Shown: one piece after another, positions 1-6,227 of the stretch
Position numbering within the stretch: the first letter of the stretch is position 1
How the letters are laid out: each line of letters starts with the position of its first letter
Origin: Bacteriovoracaceae bacterium
GTDB lineage: Bacteria > Bdellovibrionota > Bacteriovoracia > Bacteriovoracales > Bacteriovoracaceae
Reading direction: 5' to 3'
NCBI GenBank assembly: GCA_947448095.1
Contig: CANFNN010000128.1
Location: 1-7,997, forward strand
DNA length: 7,997 nucleotides
Translations under genes and position numbers: made by a program
Notes under the pieces: generated by a model
What the model saw: the letters and a program-made list of their open reading frames with translations, nothing else
Database searches by the model: none
Told to the model about the DNA's origin: nothing

Positions 1-92
1 CAGCCTCGCGTCCAACCAATTTAATCCAGGCCAGAGAAAAGGCCAAGAGACTCGCCTCAGAAGATTTAAGAAGATTTAAAATCCTAGGATGA
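1..92 (+). CDS. Possible 3' end of an unknown gene running in from the left edge
   Basis: In the plus frame beginning at base 3, the window is open from its edge to a TGA at 90-92. It encodes about 29 hydrophilic residues rich in Arg, Lys, Glu and Ala, ending in RRFKILG. The other two plus frames also reach stops (22-24 and 77-79), so openness alone proves little, but this frame has the most protein-like composition. If real, it would be convergent with the sirtuin gene and overlap its end by 9 bases, which matches the tight convergent junctions elsewhere in the window. No family can be recognised from so few residues, and the stretch could simply be non-coding. Confidence 0.3.
   Translation, partial: ASRPTNLIQAREKAKRLASEDLRRFKILG
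59..78. repeat. Tandem 10-bp direct repeat
   Basis: AGAAGATTTA occurs twice in a row (59-68 and 69-78), immediately downstream of the sirtuin stop codon. The repeat is short, and no function is apparent. Confidence 0.5.
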
Positions 93-908
93 TTTGGAAA
101 GAGATTCTAGAAACTCAGAGACTTTTTCGCCCGCATTCCCCTGAATAAACTCATCGATTAAACTACTCTGCGGAATCATTTCTTGATTGATACAGACTGT
201 GTGCGCCCCATTTATTTTTGCCATTTCTAAAAATCCTGCCGCAGGATAGACCACGCCACTGGTTCCAATTGTGACAAAGATATTCGCCTTCTGAACAATC
301 GGAATAATTTTTTCCATGTACATCGGATGCTCACCAAACCAAACGATGTGTGGTCTGAGGGGTTGCTTGCAGCAAGGCGAGATAGGAAGAAAATTTCGGT
401 ACTCTAATTTATAATGGTGGAGGTAACTTGCTGAGGCCTTTTGATCAGCATTGCAAAGTGTTGTCTCCTGAGGGGCATAATTACCGGAAAGATCAAAGTA
501 AGCATAATCATCAAAATAAACAGCCTCACATCCCATACACCGCGTTTGGTGAAGGGAGCCATGCATACAGATGGGATCCAGACGATTGTGGATGTCGGCC
601 CGCTGATGAAGCACATCTACATTTTGAGAAATAAGATAAGTATCAAAATGAGAACTTTGCTCAAAGGCAAAGCTTGCAAGTGCTTTATGAGCGGCATTGG
701 GGTCGGCATTAGCGGCCTGAATTCTTCGCATGGAATAAAAGCGCCACACAAGTTGGGGATCCTTTAAATAGGCATCCATGGTTGCGACATCTTCAAGACG
801 GTGATTTTCCCATAGGCCATCCGGTCCACGAAAGGTGTTCAGACCAGACTCAGCAGAGATTCCTGCACCTGTGAGGATGACTATAATTTTATTGGTCTTT
901 AAACCCAT
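84..908 (-). CDS. cobB: NAD-dependent protein deacylase, Sir2 family (CobB/SIRT5-like)
   Basis: A sirtuin removes acyl groups from lysines in cytoplasmic proteins, consuming NAD and releasing nicotinamide and O-acyl-ADP-ribose. The 274-residue protein has the NAD-binding GAGISAESGL (14-23) with FRGPDGLW after it, SQNVDVLH (94-101), the catalytic His in MHG (H116), GTSG (215-218) and LRPHIVWFGE (184-193). Tyr58 and Arg61 in FYSMRR match the Tyr/Arg pair that selects succinyl/malonyl-lysine in SIRT5 and CobB, so desuccinylase activity is a reasonable inference. The first zinc pair is C124-x2-C127. The second is atypical: adjacent C179-C180 before LRPH, where C-x2-C is usual. The ATG at 908 puts the NAD motif near the N-terminus as in the family, but there is no good Shine-Dalgarno. 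The gene is divergent from the asparagine synthetase. The family call is firm; acyl specificity is inferred. Confidence 0.93.
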   Translation of the reverse strand: MGLKTNKIIVILTGAGISAESGLNTFRGPDGLWENHRLEDVATMDAYLKDPQLVWRFYSMRRIQAANADPNAAHKALASFAFEQSSHFDTYLISQNVDVLHQRADIHNRLDPICMHGSLHQTRCMGCEAVYFDDYAYFDLSGNYAPQETTLCNADQKASASYLHHYKLEYRNFLPISPCCKQPLRPHIVWFGEHPMYMEKIIPIVQKANIFVTIGTSGVVYPAAGFLEMAKINGAHTVCINQEMIPQSSLIDEFIQGNAGEKVSEFLESLSKSS

Positions 909-1005
909 GCTTTCATAAGACCTTGCTGATAGGTATTTGTAGAGTAGGCAAAATTGACCCGTCTCAAAGCGTAGCTTCTTTCGCGATAAGATAAGTCAGG
1001 AATCC

Positions 1006-1027
1006 TTTTGGGAAATTCCTCCCAAGG
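1006..1027 (+). promoter_or_regulatory. Small hairpin in the asnB leader
   Basis: TTTTGGGA (1006-1013) can pair with TCCCAAGG (1020-1027), giving six Watson-Crick pairs and two G-U pairs around a 6-base loop. It sits just upstream of the AGGA ribosome site at 1035-1038. A competing 6-bp pairing, AGGAAT (998-1003) with ATTCCT (1015-1020), uses some of the same bases. It has no U-tract, so it is not a terminator. A regulatory role is speculative. Confidence 0.25.
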
Positions 1028-1045
1028 TGCCTTCAGGATTTAACC

Positions 1046-2641
1046 ATGTGCGGACTTCTCGCTTACGCTGGTGATGCTACTCAATTTGAAAAATTTGCAA
1101 ATAAGTTTGATGATCTTCGTCATCGTGGACCGGATGATACAGAGATTGTAAAAATCGAAAATGGCAAGGCGACCTTTGGTTTTCACCGTTTGGCCATCAT
1201 GGATCCAACCCAAAAAGGTCATCAACCCTTTCAAGACGCGCAAACAGGTAACGTCATCATGTGTAATGGTGAAGTTTATAATTATGAACAATTAAAATCT
1301 TCTTATGAAGGCTCTTATCATTTTAAATCGGAATCAGACTGTGAAGTCTTAGTACCGATGTATAAAGAGTTAGGTATTGAAAGATTGTGTCAGAAGTTAG
1401 ACGCAGAATTCGCTGTGGTGATTTGGGATCACGCTAAAGGCAAATTAGTCGCGGGTAGAGACCCGATTGGAATACGTCCTCTTTTTTACGGATATACCAC
1501 TGAAAATAAAATCATGTTTGCTTCTGAGGCGAAAGTTTTAATACCCTTTTGCAGCAAGGTTGAGGCCTTCTTACCAGGCCATTTTTATGACGGCGAAAAA
1601 TTCGGTCAGTATTCTGATATTACGAATGTGACTACTTTTAGTTCAAAACCTCTTGAGTCTCATCTTAAAGATATTCGAGAAAAGTTAATTGAAGGCGTGA
1701 GAAAACGACTGGTGGCGGATGTTCCGGTAGGGTTTTTACTCTCTGGTGGTCTTGATTCAAGTCTTGTGTGCGCCATTGCCAACGATATTTTGAAAAAGCC
1801 AATCACGACTTTTGCAGTGGGGCTTGATCATAATCCGATTGATATCCATTATGCTAAAATTGTCGCTGACTATATTCACTCGGATCATCACCCGGTTTAT
1901 TTTAATAAAGAGGACACTTTAGGCGTTTTAGATAAATTGATCTGGCACCTTGAAACATGGGATATCACTTCGGTGAGGGCCTCCATTGGGATGTATTTGG
2001 TGTGCAAATACATTCGCGAAAAAACAAATATCAAAGTAGTTTTAACCGGAGAAATTTCCGATGAACTCTTTGGTTATAAATACACTGACTTTGCTCCATC
2101 ACCCGAAGCCTTTCAGCAAGAATCAAAAAAACGCATGGATGAGCTTTTTATGTATGATGTTTTGCGAGCTGACCGGTGTATTGCTGCCAATTCTCTAGAA
2201 GCGAGAGTTCCCTTTGGGGACCTGGATTTTGTAAGATCGGTGATGGAAATACCTCCCGCCTTTAAAATGAACACGACCGGGATGGGCAAATGGATTTTAA
2301 GAGAAGCCTTTAAGGGAACTAAGCTCTTACCAGAATCGATTCTCTGGCGTGAGAAGGCCGCGTTCTCGGATGCCGTTGGGCACTCGATGGTGGATTACTT
2401 AAAAGAATTTGCGGATTCAAAATACTCGGATCAAGAGTTGATTCAGGCCAAAGAGAAATATCCTTACGGAACTCCATTCACTAAAGAATCACTGCTTTAC
2501 CGAGATATTTTTGAGAAGCATTTCAAAGGCCAGGCCGGATTGATAAAAGATTTTTGGATGCCGAATAAGGAATGGTCAAACTGTAATGTAGCAGATCCAT
2601 CTGCTCGCGTTCTTCCTAATTATGGTAAATCTGGAGTCTAA
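1046..2641 (+). CDS. asnB: Asparagine synthetase (glutamine-hydrolysing)
   Basis: The enzyme makes asparagine from aspartate, ATP and glutamine in the cytoplasm. Residues 2 to about 200 are a class II glutaminase domain: Cys2 becomes the N-terminal nucleophile after Met removal, followed by HRGPDD (26-31), NGE (74-76) and RDPIGIRPL (138-146). From about 205 comes the ATP-pyrophosphatase domain, with the PP-loop SGGLDSS (233-239), RAS (311-313), EARVPF (385-390) and WREKAAFSDAVG (434-445). The 531-residue length is close to E. coli AsnB. Start choice is firm because Cys2 must follow Met, and AGGA lies 7 bases upstream. One oddity is TGEISDELFGYKY (334-346), where the family normally has SGEG[AS]DE.FGGY; the Glu and Asp are kept but the Gly is Ile337. 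It overlaps the convergent protease gene by 4 bases, with no terminator visible. Confidence 0.95.
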   Translation: MCGLLAYAGDATQFEKFANKFDDLRHRGPDDTEIVKIENGKATFGFHRLAIMDPTQKGHQPFQDAQTGNVIMCNGEVYNYEQLKSSYEGSYHFKSESDCEVLVPMYKELGIERLCQKLDAEFAVVIWDHAKGKLVAGRDPIGIRPLFYGYTTENKIMFASEAKVLIPFCSKVEAFLPGHFYDGEKFGQYSDITNVTTFSSKPLESHLKDIREKLIEGVRKRLVADVPVGFLLSGGLDSSLVCAIANDILKKPITTFAVGLDHNPIDIHYAKIVADYIHSDHHPVYFNKEDTLGVLDKLIWHLETWDITSVRASIGMYLVCKYIREKTNIKVVLTGEISDELFGYKYTDFAPSPEAFQQESKKRMDELFMYDVLRADRCIAANSLEARVPFGDLDFVRSVMEIPPAFKMNTTGMGKWILREAFKGTKLLPESILWREKAAFSDAVGHSMVDYLKEFADSKYSDQELIQAKEKYPYGTPFTKESLLYRDIFEKHFKGQAGLIKDFWMPNKEWSNCNVADPSARVLPNYGKSGV

Positions 2642-3600
2642 ATTCCGACTGAACTTAGGGCATCATCAACGATCGCACATGTATCAGAGCTTTGCGATTT
2701 ACACTCTTCCATCAGAGCTGCTCTATAATCCGAGAACTGAGAGTTTTCAGTTAACCGCTTTGTCATCACGTTATAAAAAAGCTCTGCAGACTCTTCAATC
2801 CCAATCGCCGACATCACCAGGGCCGACATTTTGTTAGGAATACCGCTCAGTGTGTGGACGCCACAATTATCGTTTGAGCCAGTCGACTGACAGCCTTCGC
2901 CGTATTTTGCAAATCTTCCGGCTTTTAACTCTTCCATGTGGCCTGGTTGTGGTGAAAGACCTTTACTTGGATCCATCATATCTCTTAATGCAGCAGCTTT
3001 CTGGGCGTATTCACCGTAAAGAACTGTGGCACCGATGAGGTAGGGATTACTTAAATTTCTATTGTGTCGGTAATTAATAATAATGCCGAATACATCTGCC
3101 AAATGCTCATTGAGAGCTCCCGACTGACCTTCGTATTTTAAATTCGAAGTGGTTTGAATAACGGCATGAGTATATTCATGGCCTACGACATCGAGAGCTT
3201 TTTCAAAATTATCTAAGCCTTTTTTACTACCGGCTCCGAAAATAAAACGGGTTTTTGCCCAAGCTGCGTTTTGCTTTGATCCAAGTAAATCCCAAATAGT
3301 AAAACGGTTCAGGTTGACTGAAGCCAGGATTGGACTTCCTTTATCGTCCCAGCTTTTGCGCGAGAATTCTTCGGCATAGAAGTCTCTGACTTTTTCTAAA
3401 TTCGTATTTAAAATTCTAGCAGTCCGAGGAATAATGAGTGTTTTCTTTTTTCCATCTTCTAAAACCAATCTTCCGGGCTTAAACATGTTGATAATTTGGG
3501 GAACGAACTCAGCATCGTAGATTTTAATTGTCCCATTTTCATTAGCAAAAGCTGATGTTGATAAACACGCCAGGGCCAGAACAAGTCCACGAAGTTTCAT
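2638..3600 (-). CDS. Secreted M4 (thermolysin-like) zinc metallopeptidase without propeptide
   Basis: This is a 320-residue endopeptidase precursor. Residues 1-19 form a Sec signal peptide (K2, R4, a hydrophobic core, then the AFA cleavage site before Asn20). M4 hallmarks follow in order: HEYTH (141-145) with two zinc His and the catalytic Glu, GALNEHLADVFG (161-172) with the third zinc ligand E165, ALRDMMDP (204-211), and GVHTLSGIPNK (247-257) with the transition-state His249. The mature part (about 301 residues) is the size of the thermolysin catalytic domain alone, so the long FTP/PepSY propeptide of most M4 enzymes is missing. Cys237, Cys246, Cys300 and Cys307 could form disulfides after export. 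An AAGGAA ribosome site (3608-3613) supports the ATG at 3600. Protein degradation in the periplasm or outside the cell is inferred; the substrate is unknown. Confidence 0.9.
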   Translation of the reverse strand: MKLRGLVLALACLSTSAFANENGTIKIYDAEFVPQIINMFKPGRLVLEDGKKKTLIIPRTARILNTNLEKVRDFYAEEFSRKSWDDKGSPILASVNLNRFTIWDLLGSKQNAAWAKTRFIFGAGSKKGLDNFEKALDVVGHEYTHAVIQTTSNLKYEGQSGALNEHLADVFGIIINYRHNRNLSNPYLIGATVLYGEYAQKAAALRDMMDPSKGLSPQPGHMEELKAGRFAKYGEGCQSTGSNDNCGVHTLSGIPNKMSALVMSAIGIEESAELFYNVMTKRLTENSQFSDYRAALMEECKSQSSDTCAIVDDALSSVGI

Positions 3601-3838
3601 GCAATATTTCCTTAGTAAAAAATCAATGCATGAACGATACGCTGGAATAGTGTGCGGCGCATCAAGGTGTGTAAAAAGGATAGGTTCTAGGCCTTAAATA
3701 CTCAGGATCTAGGGGGCCTGCGCCCATGCTTGGTAGGTGATTAAAGGACTCTCTTTGTCGGGTTTTACCTCTGAGACTGCTGCTACAAAACTATTTTTCC
3801 CGATGTCTAAGGTGGCAAATACTCGCTAGAATAGCCTC
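3601..3838. other. Divergent intergenic region between the protease and MFS genes
   Basis: This 238-base spacer must carry the promoters of both flanking genes. It holds an imperfect 9-bp direct repeat, GGTTCTAGG (3683-3691) and GGATCTAGG (3706-3714), with start points 23 bases apart. A 5-bp inverted repeat, AGGCC/GGCCT, lies at 3689-3693 and 3715-3719. The candidate MFS promoter is at its right end. I see no small ORF with a ribosome site and no RNA gene. Confidence 0.6.
3803..3832 (+). promoter_or_regulatory. Candidate leaderless promoter of the MFS gene
   Basis: TAGAAT at 3827-3832 matches the TATAAT -10 box at five of six bases and occupies exactly -12 to -7 relative to the ATG at 3839, which places the expected transcription start on the start codon itself. 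The -35 region is weak. ATGTCT at 3803-3808 is notable because it recurs before the CorA-like gene. The TAG inside the hexamer is an in-frame stop, so the ORF cannot start further upstream. There is no Shine-Dalgarno sequence. Confidence 0.45.
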
Positions 3839-5086
3839 ATGGTTCGGGGCTATCACATCCACTTTAAGCAATTATCTAGCAACGTTAAGATCTTCCTAGC
3901 GGGTAACGCCATTCAGGGAGTTGGTCTCTCCATTTATACCCTGTTGTTTAATCTGTACCTGAAAGAATTAGGTTACGGAGAATCCTCCATTGGAAATCTT
4001 ATCTCGACTACCAGTCTTGGGATTGCTCTCATGGCCATTCCGGCGGCATTCATCATTGATAAGTTTCACGTTAAACATCTAGTCATTACCGGGATGATTT
4101 TATCCTCGGGTTTTTATTTTTTTCAGATCCTTAATACTAGTGAATCTCTACTTTTTTCTTTTGGATTATTCGCCAGTATGTTTCAGGCCTTGTTCAATAT
4201 TTCAGTTGCTCCATTTTATTTACGAAACTCAACCCCTCAGGCAAGAATTCATCTCTTTACGCTTAACTCTGGTCTCAATATGCTCGCGCATTTAGTAGGA
4301 TATTTGGTAGGGGGATACTTACCAGAAGTCGTTAGACACTTTAATCCCGAGATGACTCAAATCGCCCTCTACCGCACCTCTATTATGCTGGCCCTTATGG
4401 TGGTGTTTCTTTCTAATTTAATGTTTATTCGGATCCGTCGTAGTCCCATTCCTAAAAGCAAAAAAACATTTGTTGATGGGCTAAAAAATAAAGACTGGAA
4501 AGTATTAAGTAAACTAATACTGCCTAAGCTGTGTTTTGCTTTCGGTGGTGGTCTGATCGTTCCCTTTATGAATCTCTACCTAAAAGAGCGCTTTCATTTA
4601 TCCACCAAAATGATTGGAGTTTCCTACGCTATTTTGCAGCTGTTCATTTTTGCGGGGATTTTTATCACTCCTTCCTTAATCAAAAAAACCACTCAGCTGC
4701 GTTTTATTATGCTGACGGCAACCTTATCGATTCCCTTCATGATCACAATGGGTCTGACTGGAAATATCACTCTGGTTCTAGGCTGCTTCTTTGCGCGTGG
4801 TATGTTGATGAACATGTCTAGTCCGATAACTTCGATGTTTGAGATGGAGCATGTTCAAGAGCAGGAGTGTGTCTTTGCTTCCGCCATGATTTTATTTTTC
4901 TATCATTTGGTTTATACAGTCAGTACTCGATTAGGTGGGCACTTGATTGAGAATTATTCTTTTGGTCCAACCTTCTTTACGGCAGCATTCTTCTACGTCA
5001 TGGCGATAGTTTTATATCATCGGTTTTTCAAAAAAGAAGATGAAGTTATCGCTAGAAATGAAGCCAGTTTTGTTGAAGCGGCTTAG
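3839..5086 (+). CDS. Major facilitator superfamily transporter, 12 TM
   Basis: This 415-residue inner-membrane protein has about twelve hydrophobic segments, at roughly 17-39, 50-72, 79-98, 103-125, 138-160, 178-198, 227-247, 257-279, 287-305, 308-330, 345-366 and 375-396. An internal repeat supports the MFS six-plus-six fold: FNLYLKELGYGESSIG (37-52) resembles MNLYLKERFHLSTKMIG (244-260). DKFHVKH (74-80) sits where MFS proteins carry the loop 2-3 motif. The substrate cannot be told from the sequence, and the neighbours give no hint. The start is the only usable in-frame ATG before TM1, an in-frame stop lies 12 bases upstream, and no ribosome site is present. The gene ends 4 bases before the end of the convergent HD gene, without a terminator. 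Confidence 0.88.
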   Translation: MVRGYHIHFKQLSSNVKIFLAGNAIQGVGLSIYTLLFNLYLKELGYGESSIGNLISTTSLGIALMAIPAAFIIDKFHVKHLVITGMILSSGFYFFQILNTSESLLFSFGLFASMFQALFNISVAPFYLRNSTPQARIHLFTLNSGLNMLAHLVGYLVGGYLPEVVRHFNPEMTQIALYRTSIMLALMVVFLSNLMFIRIRRSPIPKSKKTFVDGLKNKDWKVLSKLILPKLCFAFGGGLIVPFMNLYLKERFHLSTKMIGVSYAILQLFIFAGIFITPSLIKKTTQLRFIMLTATLSIPFMITMGLTGNITLVLGCFFARGMLMNMSSPITSMFEMEHVQEQECVFASAMILFFYHLVYTVSTRLGGHLIENYSFGPTFFTAAFFYVMAIVLYHRFFKKEDEVIARNEASFVEAA

Positions 5087-5090
5087 TCAA

Positions 5091-5720
5091 TTAACTCTTA
5101 ATTTCACTTACCAAAGTGGAGAGAAAAAGCTGCATAAATTCAACTCGCTTGAGGGCTTCAGCTTTTCCTTTGGCGGTATTCATTAATTCCGGTAATTTAA
5201 AAATTTTCACAAAATAATGATCAACCATAAATTTTTTGTCATTGAGTTCGCGCTGCTGGGCCAGAGGATCAAAGGGATCGTAGAAGCTCGTTTTCATCTG
5301 TGTGTTAACTGAAGCACATCTAAGTACTCCAATCGCTCCCAGCGTGTCCAGACGATCAGAATCTTGGACGATGGCCGCTTCAAGGCTTGTGGGCTTCAAC
5401 CCTTTTGAGAAGCTATGTTCAATCACACATTGCTGAATTTTTTCAATTTCAATGGGTGAGAATCCGCTCTGAAACAATAGTGGTTGGGCTTTCTGTGCGG
5501 CCAAATGCGAAGCTTGAGAGCGCTCGGGGTGATCCTTAGGAAGGTTAACTAAATCATGACAATAAACAGCGGCGAGTAAACAAGGAAGATCAACGGTTTC
5601 TCCCTGAGCTAGTTTTCTCGCTAAAGCCACGACTCGTCCAATATGAGGCCAGTCATGGGCCGGATCCTCTTGAGTATAAAACGGTTTCACTAATGGAATT
5701 AAAATCTCTAATCTTTTCAT
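5091..5720 (-). CDS. HD-domain phosphohydrolase, YedJ/YpgQ-like
   Basis: This 209-residue cytoplasmic protein carries the metal-binding HD motif: His26 (in AHDWPHI), His55-Asp56 (in VYCHDLVNLP) and the distal Asp120 in QDSDRLDTLGAIG (119-131). The QD.DRLD..GAIG block and the overall size are typical of the YedJ/YpgQ branch of HD proteins; B. subtilis YpgQ is reported to be a metal-dependent nucleotide pyrophosphohydrolase. The substrate here is not known. It is the last gene of a three-gene operon. Its ATG directly follows the TAA of the SnoaL-like gene with no gap, and there is no good ribosome site of its own, so translational coupling is likely. The C-terminal part (about 150-209) is charged and probably helical. 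Confidence 0.85.
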   Translation of the reverse strand: MKRLEILIPLVKPFYTQEDPAHDWPHIGRVVALARKLAQGETVDLPCLLAAVYCHDLVNLPKDHPERSQASHLAAQKAQPLLFQSGFSPIEIEKIQQCVIEHSFSKGLKPTSLEAAIVQDSDRLDTLGAIGVLRCASVNTQMKTSFYDPFDPLAQQRELNDKKFMVDHYFVKIFKLPELMNTAKGKAEALKRVEFMQLFLSTLVSEIKS

Positions 5721-6215
5721 TTAATCAACTTTTAGACGGGCCTTAATTTTTTTAATCACAAAACCTACAACAGGAATTCGCTCATAAATAAAAGAGCCCA
5801 TATCGAAATAATCTCTGTGATAAACAGCTTTTCCATTTTCATCAAACTTAATGACTGAATTTCCATCCACCGAGAAAGGCTCACCGCCATTGAGTTTATC
5901 TGTTTCAAGTGTCATCTTCCAAATAGCAGTAACATGATTACCTGCTTCGTGGAATTCAGAGAAATCAAATTTGATACTTTTAACGTTCTGGTACATATGA
6001 CCATAATACTGCTTAATTTTTTCTGAGCCTTTAATCGATCCAACCGGGTCGATAAAATCTACCTGAGGATGATAAAATTCATCCACCAGAGTCATATTCT
6101 CTTTAGTGAGCTTGTCAAAAAAGAATTTGATTTTGTCTTTATTGGAAAGGTCTTTCATGGATTGGGCCCAAGTGGTGGTGGTTAAAAGCAAAAAAAACAA
6201 AATAAAAAAACGCAT
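5721..6215 (-). CDS. Exported SnoaL/NTF2-like domain protein
   Basis: This 164-residue protein begins with a Sec signal peptide (MRFFILFFLLLTTTTWA, cleavage near Ala17) and is followed by one SnoaL/NTF2-like cone domain. Typical features are the helix KIKFFFDKLT, then FYHPQVDFIDPVGSIKG (47-63), a central antiparallel sheet region (about 80-125), and HRDYFDMGSFIYERIPVVG (133-151) followed by the basic tail IKKIKARLKVD. The HRDYFD..S..YE.IP block is characteristic of the 'nuclear transport factor 2 family' proteins seen in many proteobacteria, often without a signal peptide. Members are small-ligand binders or isomerase-like; no function can be assigned here. The reading frame extends upstream to 6272, but the ATG at 6215 is chosen because it has a strong ribosome site and begins the signal peptide. 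Confidence 0.82.
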   Translation of the reverse strand: MRFFILFFLLLTTTTWAQSMKDLSNKDKIKFFFDKLTKENMTLVDEFYHPQVDFIDPVGSIKGSEKIKQYYGHMYQNVKSIKFDFSEFHEAGNHVTAIWKMTLETDKLNGGEPFSVDGNSVIKFDENGKAVYHRDYFDMGSFIYERIPVVGFVIKKIKARLKVD

Positions 6216-6221
6216 AAAGAT

Positions 6222-6227
6222 TCCTCT
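6222..6227 (-). promoter_or_regulatory. Ribosome binding site that fixes the SnoaL-like start
   Basis: AGAGGA on the minus strand lies 6 bases before the ATG at 6215 and touches the stop codon of the upstream CorA-like gene (6227-6229). It favours this start over the in-frame ATG at 6272, which lies inside the CorA-like gene. Confidence 0.7.

Noticed and set aside
29..44. GGCC/GGCC inverted repeat as a sirtuin terminator
   Set aside because: It has only four pairs and no adjacent U-tract on the minus strand.
404..767. Three overlapping ORFs (68-108 aa) in other frames of the sirtuin gene
   Set aside because: They lie wholly within the well-supported Sir2 gene, have no recognisable domains, and read as low-complexity shadows of it.
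954..996. TTGACC followed by TAAGAT as a promoter for asnB
   Set aside because: The -35-like box is good, but the spacing to the only -10-like hexamer is 27 bases and no match occurs at 16-18.
2850..3038. Plus-strand ORFs inside the protease gene (2622-2837, 2850-3038)
   Set aside because: Both are antisense to the M4 catalytic domain with no ribosome site or recognisable motif.
3542..3600. Lipoprotein signal in the M4 protease (Cys12)
   Set aside because: Residues before Cys12 are Ala-Leu-Ala, a poor lipobox because position -3 is Ala and -2 is Leu, and a clear AFA signal peptidase I site follows.
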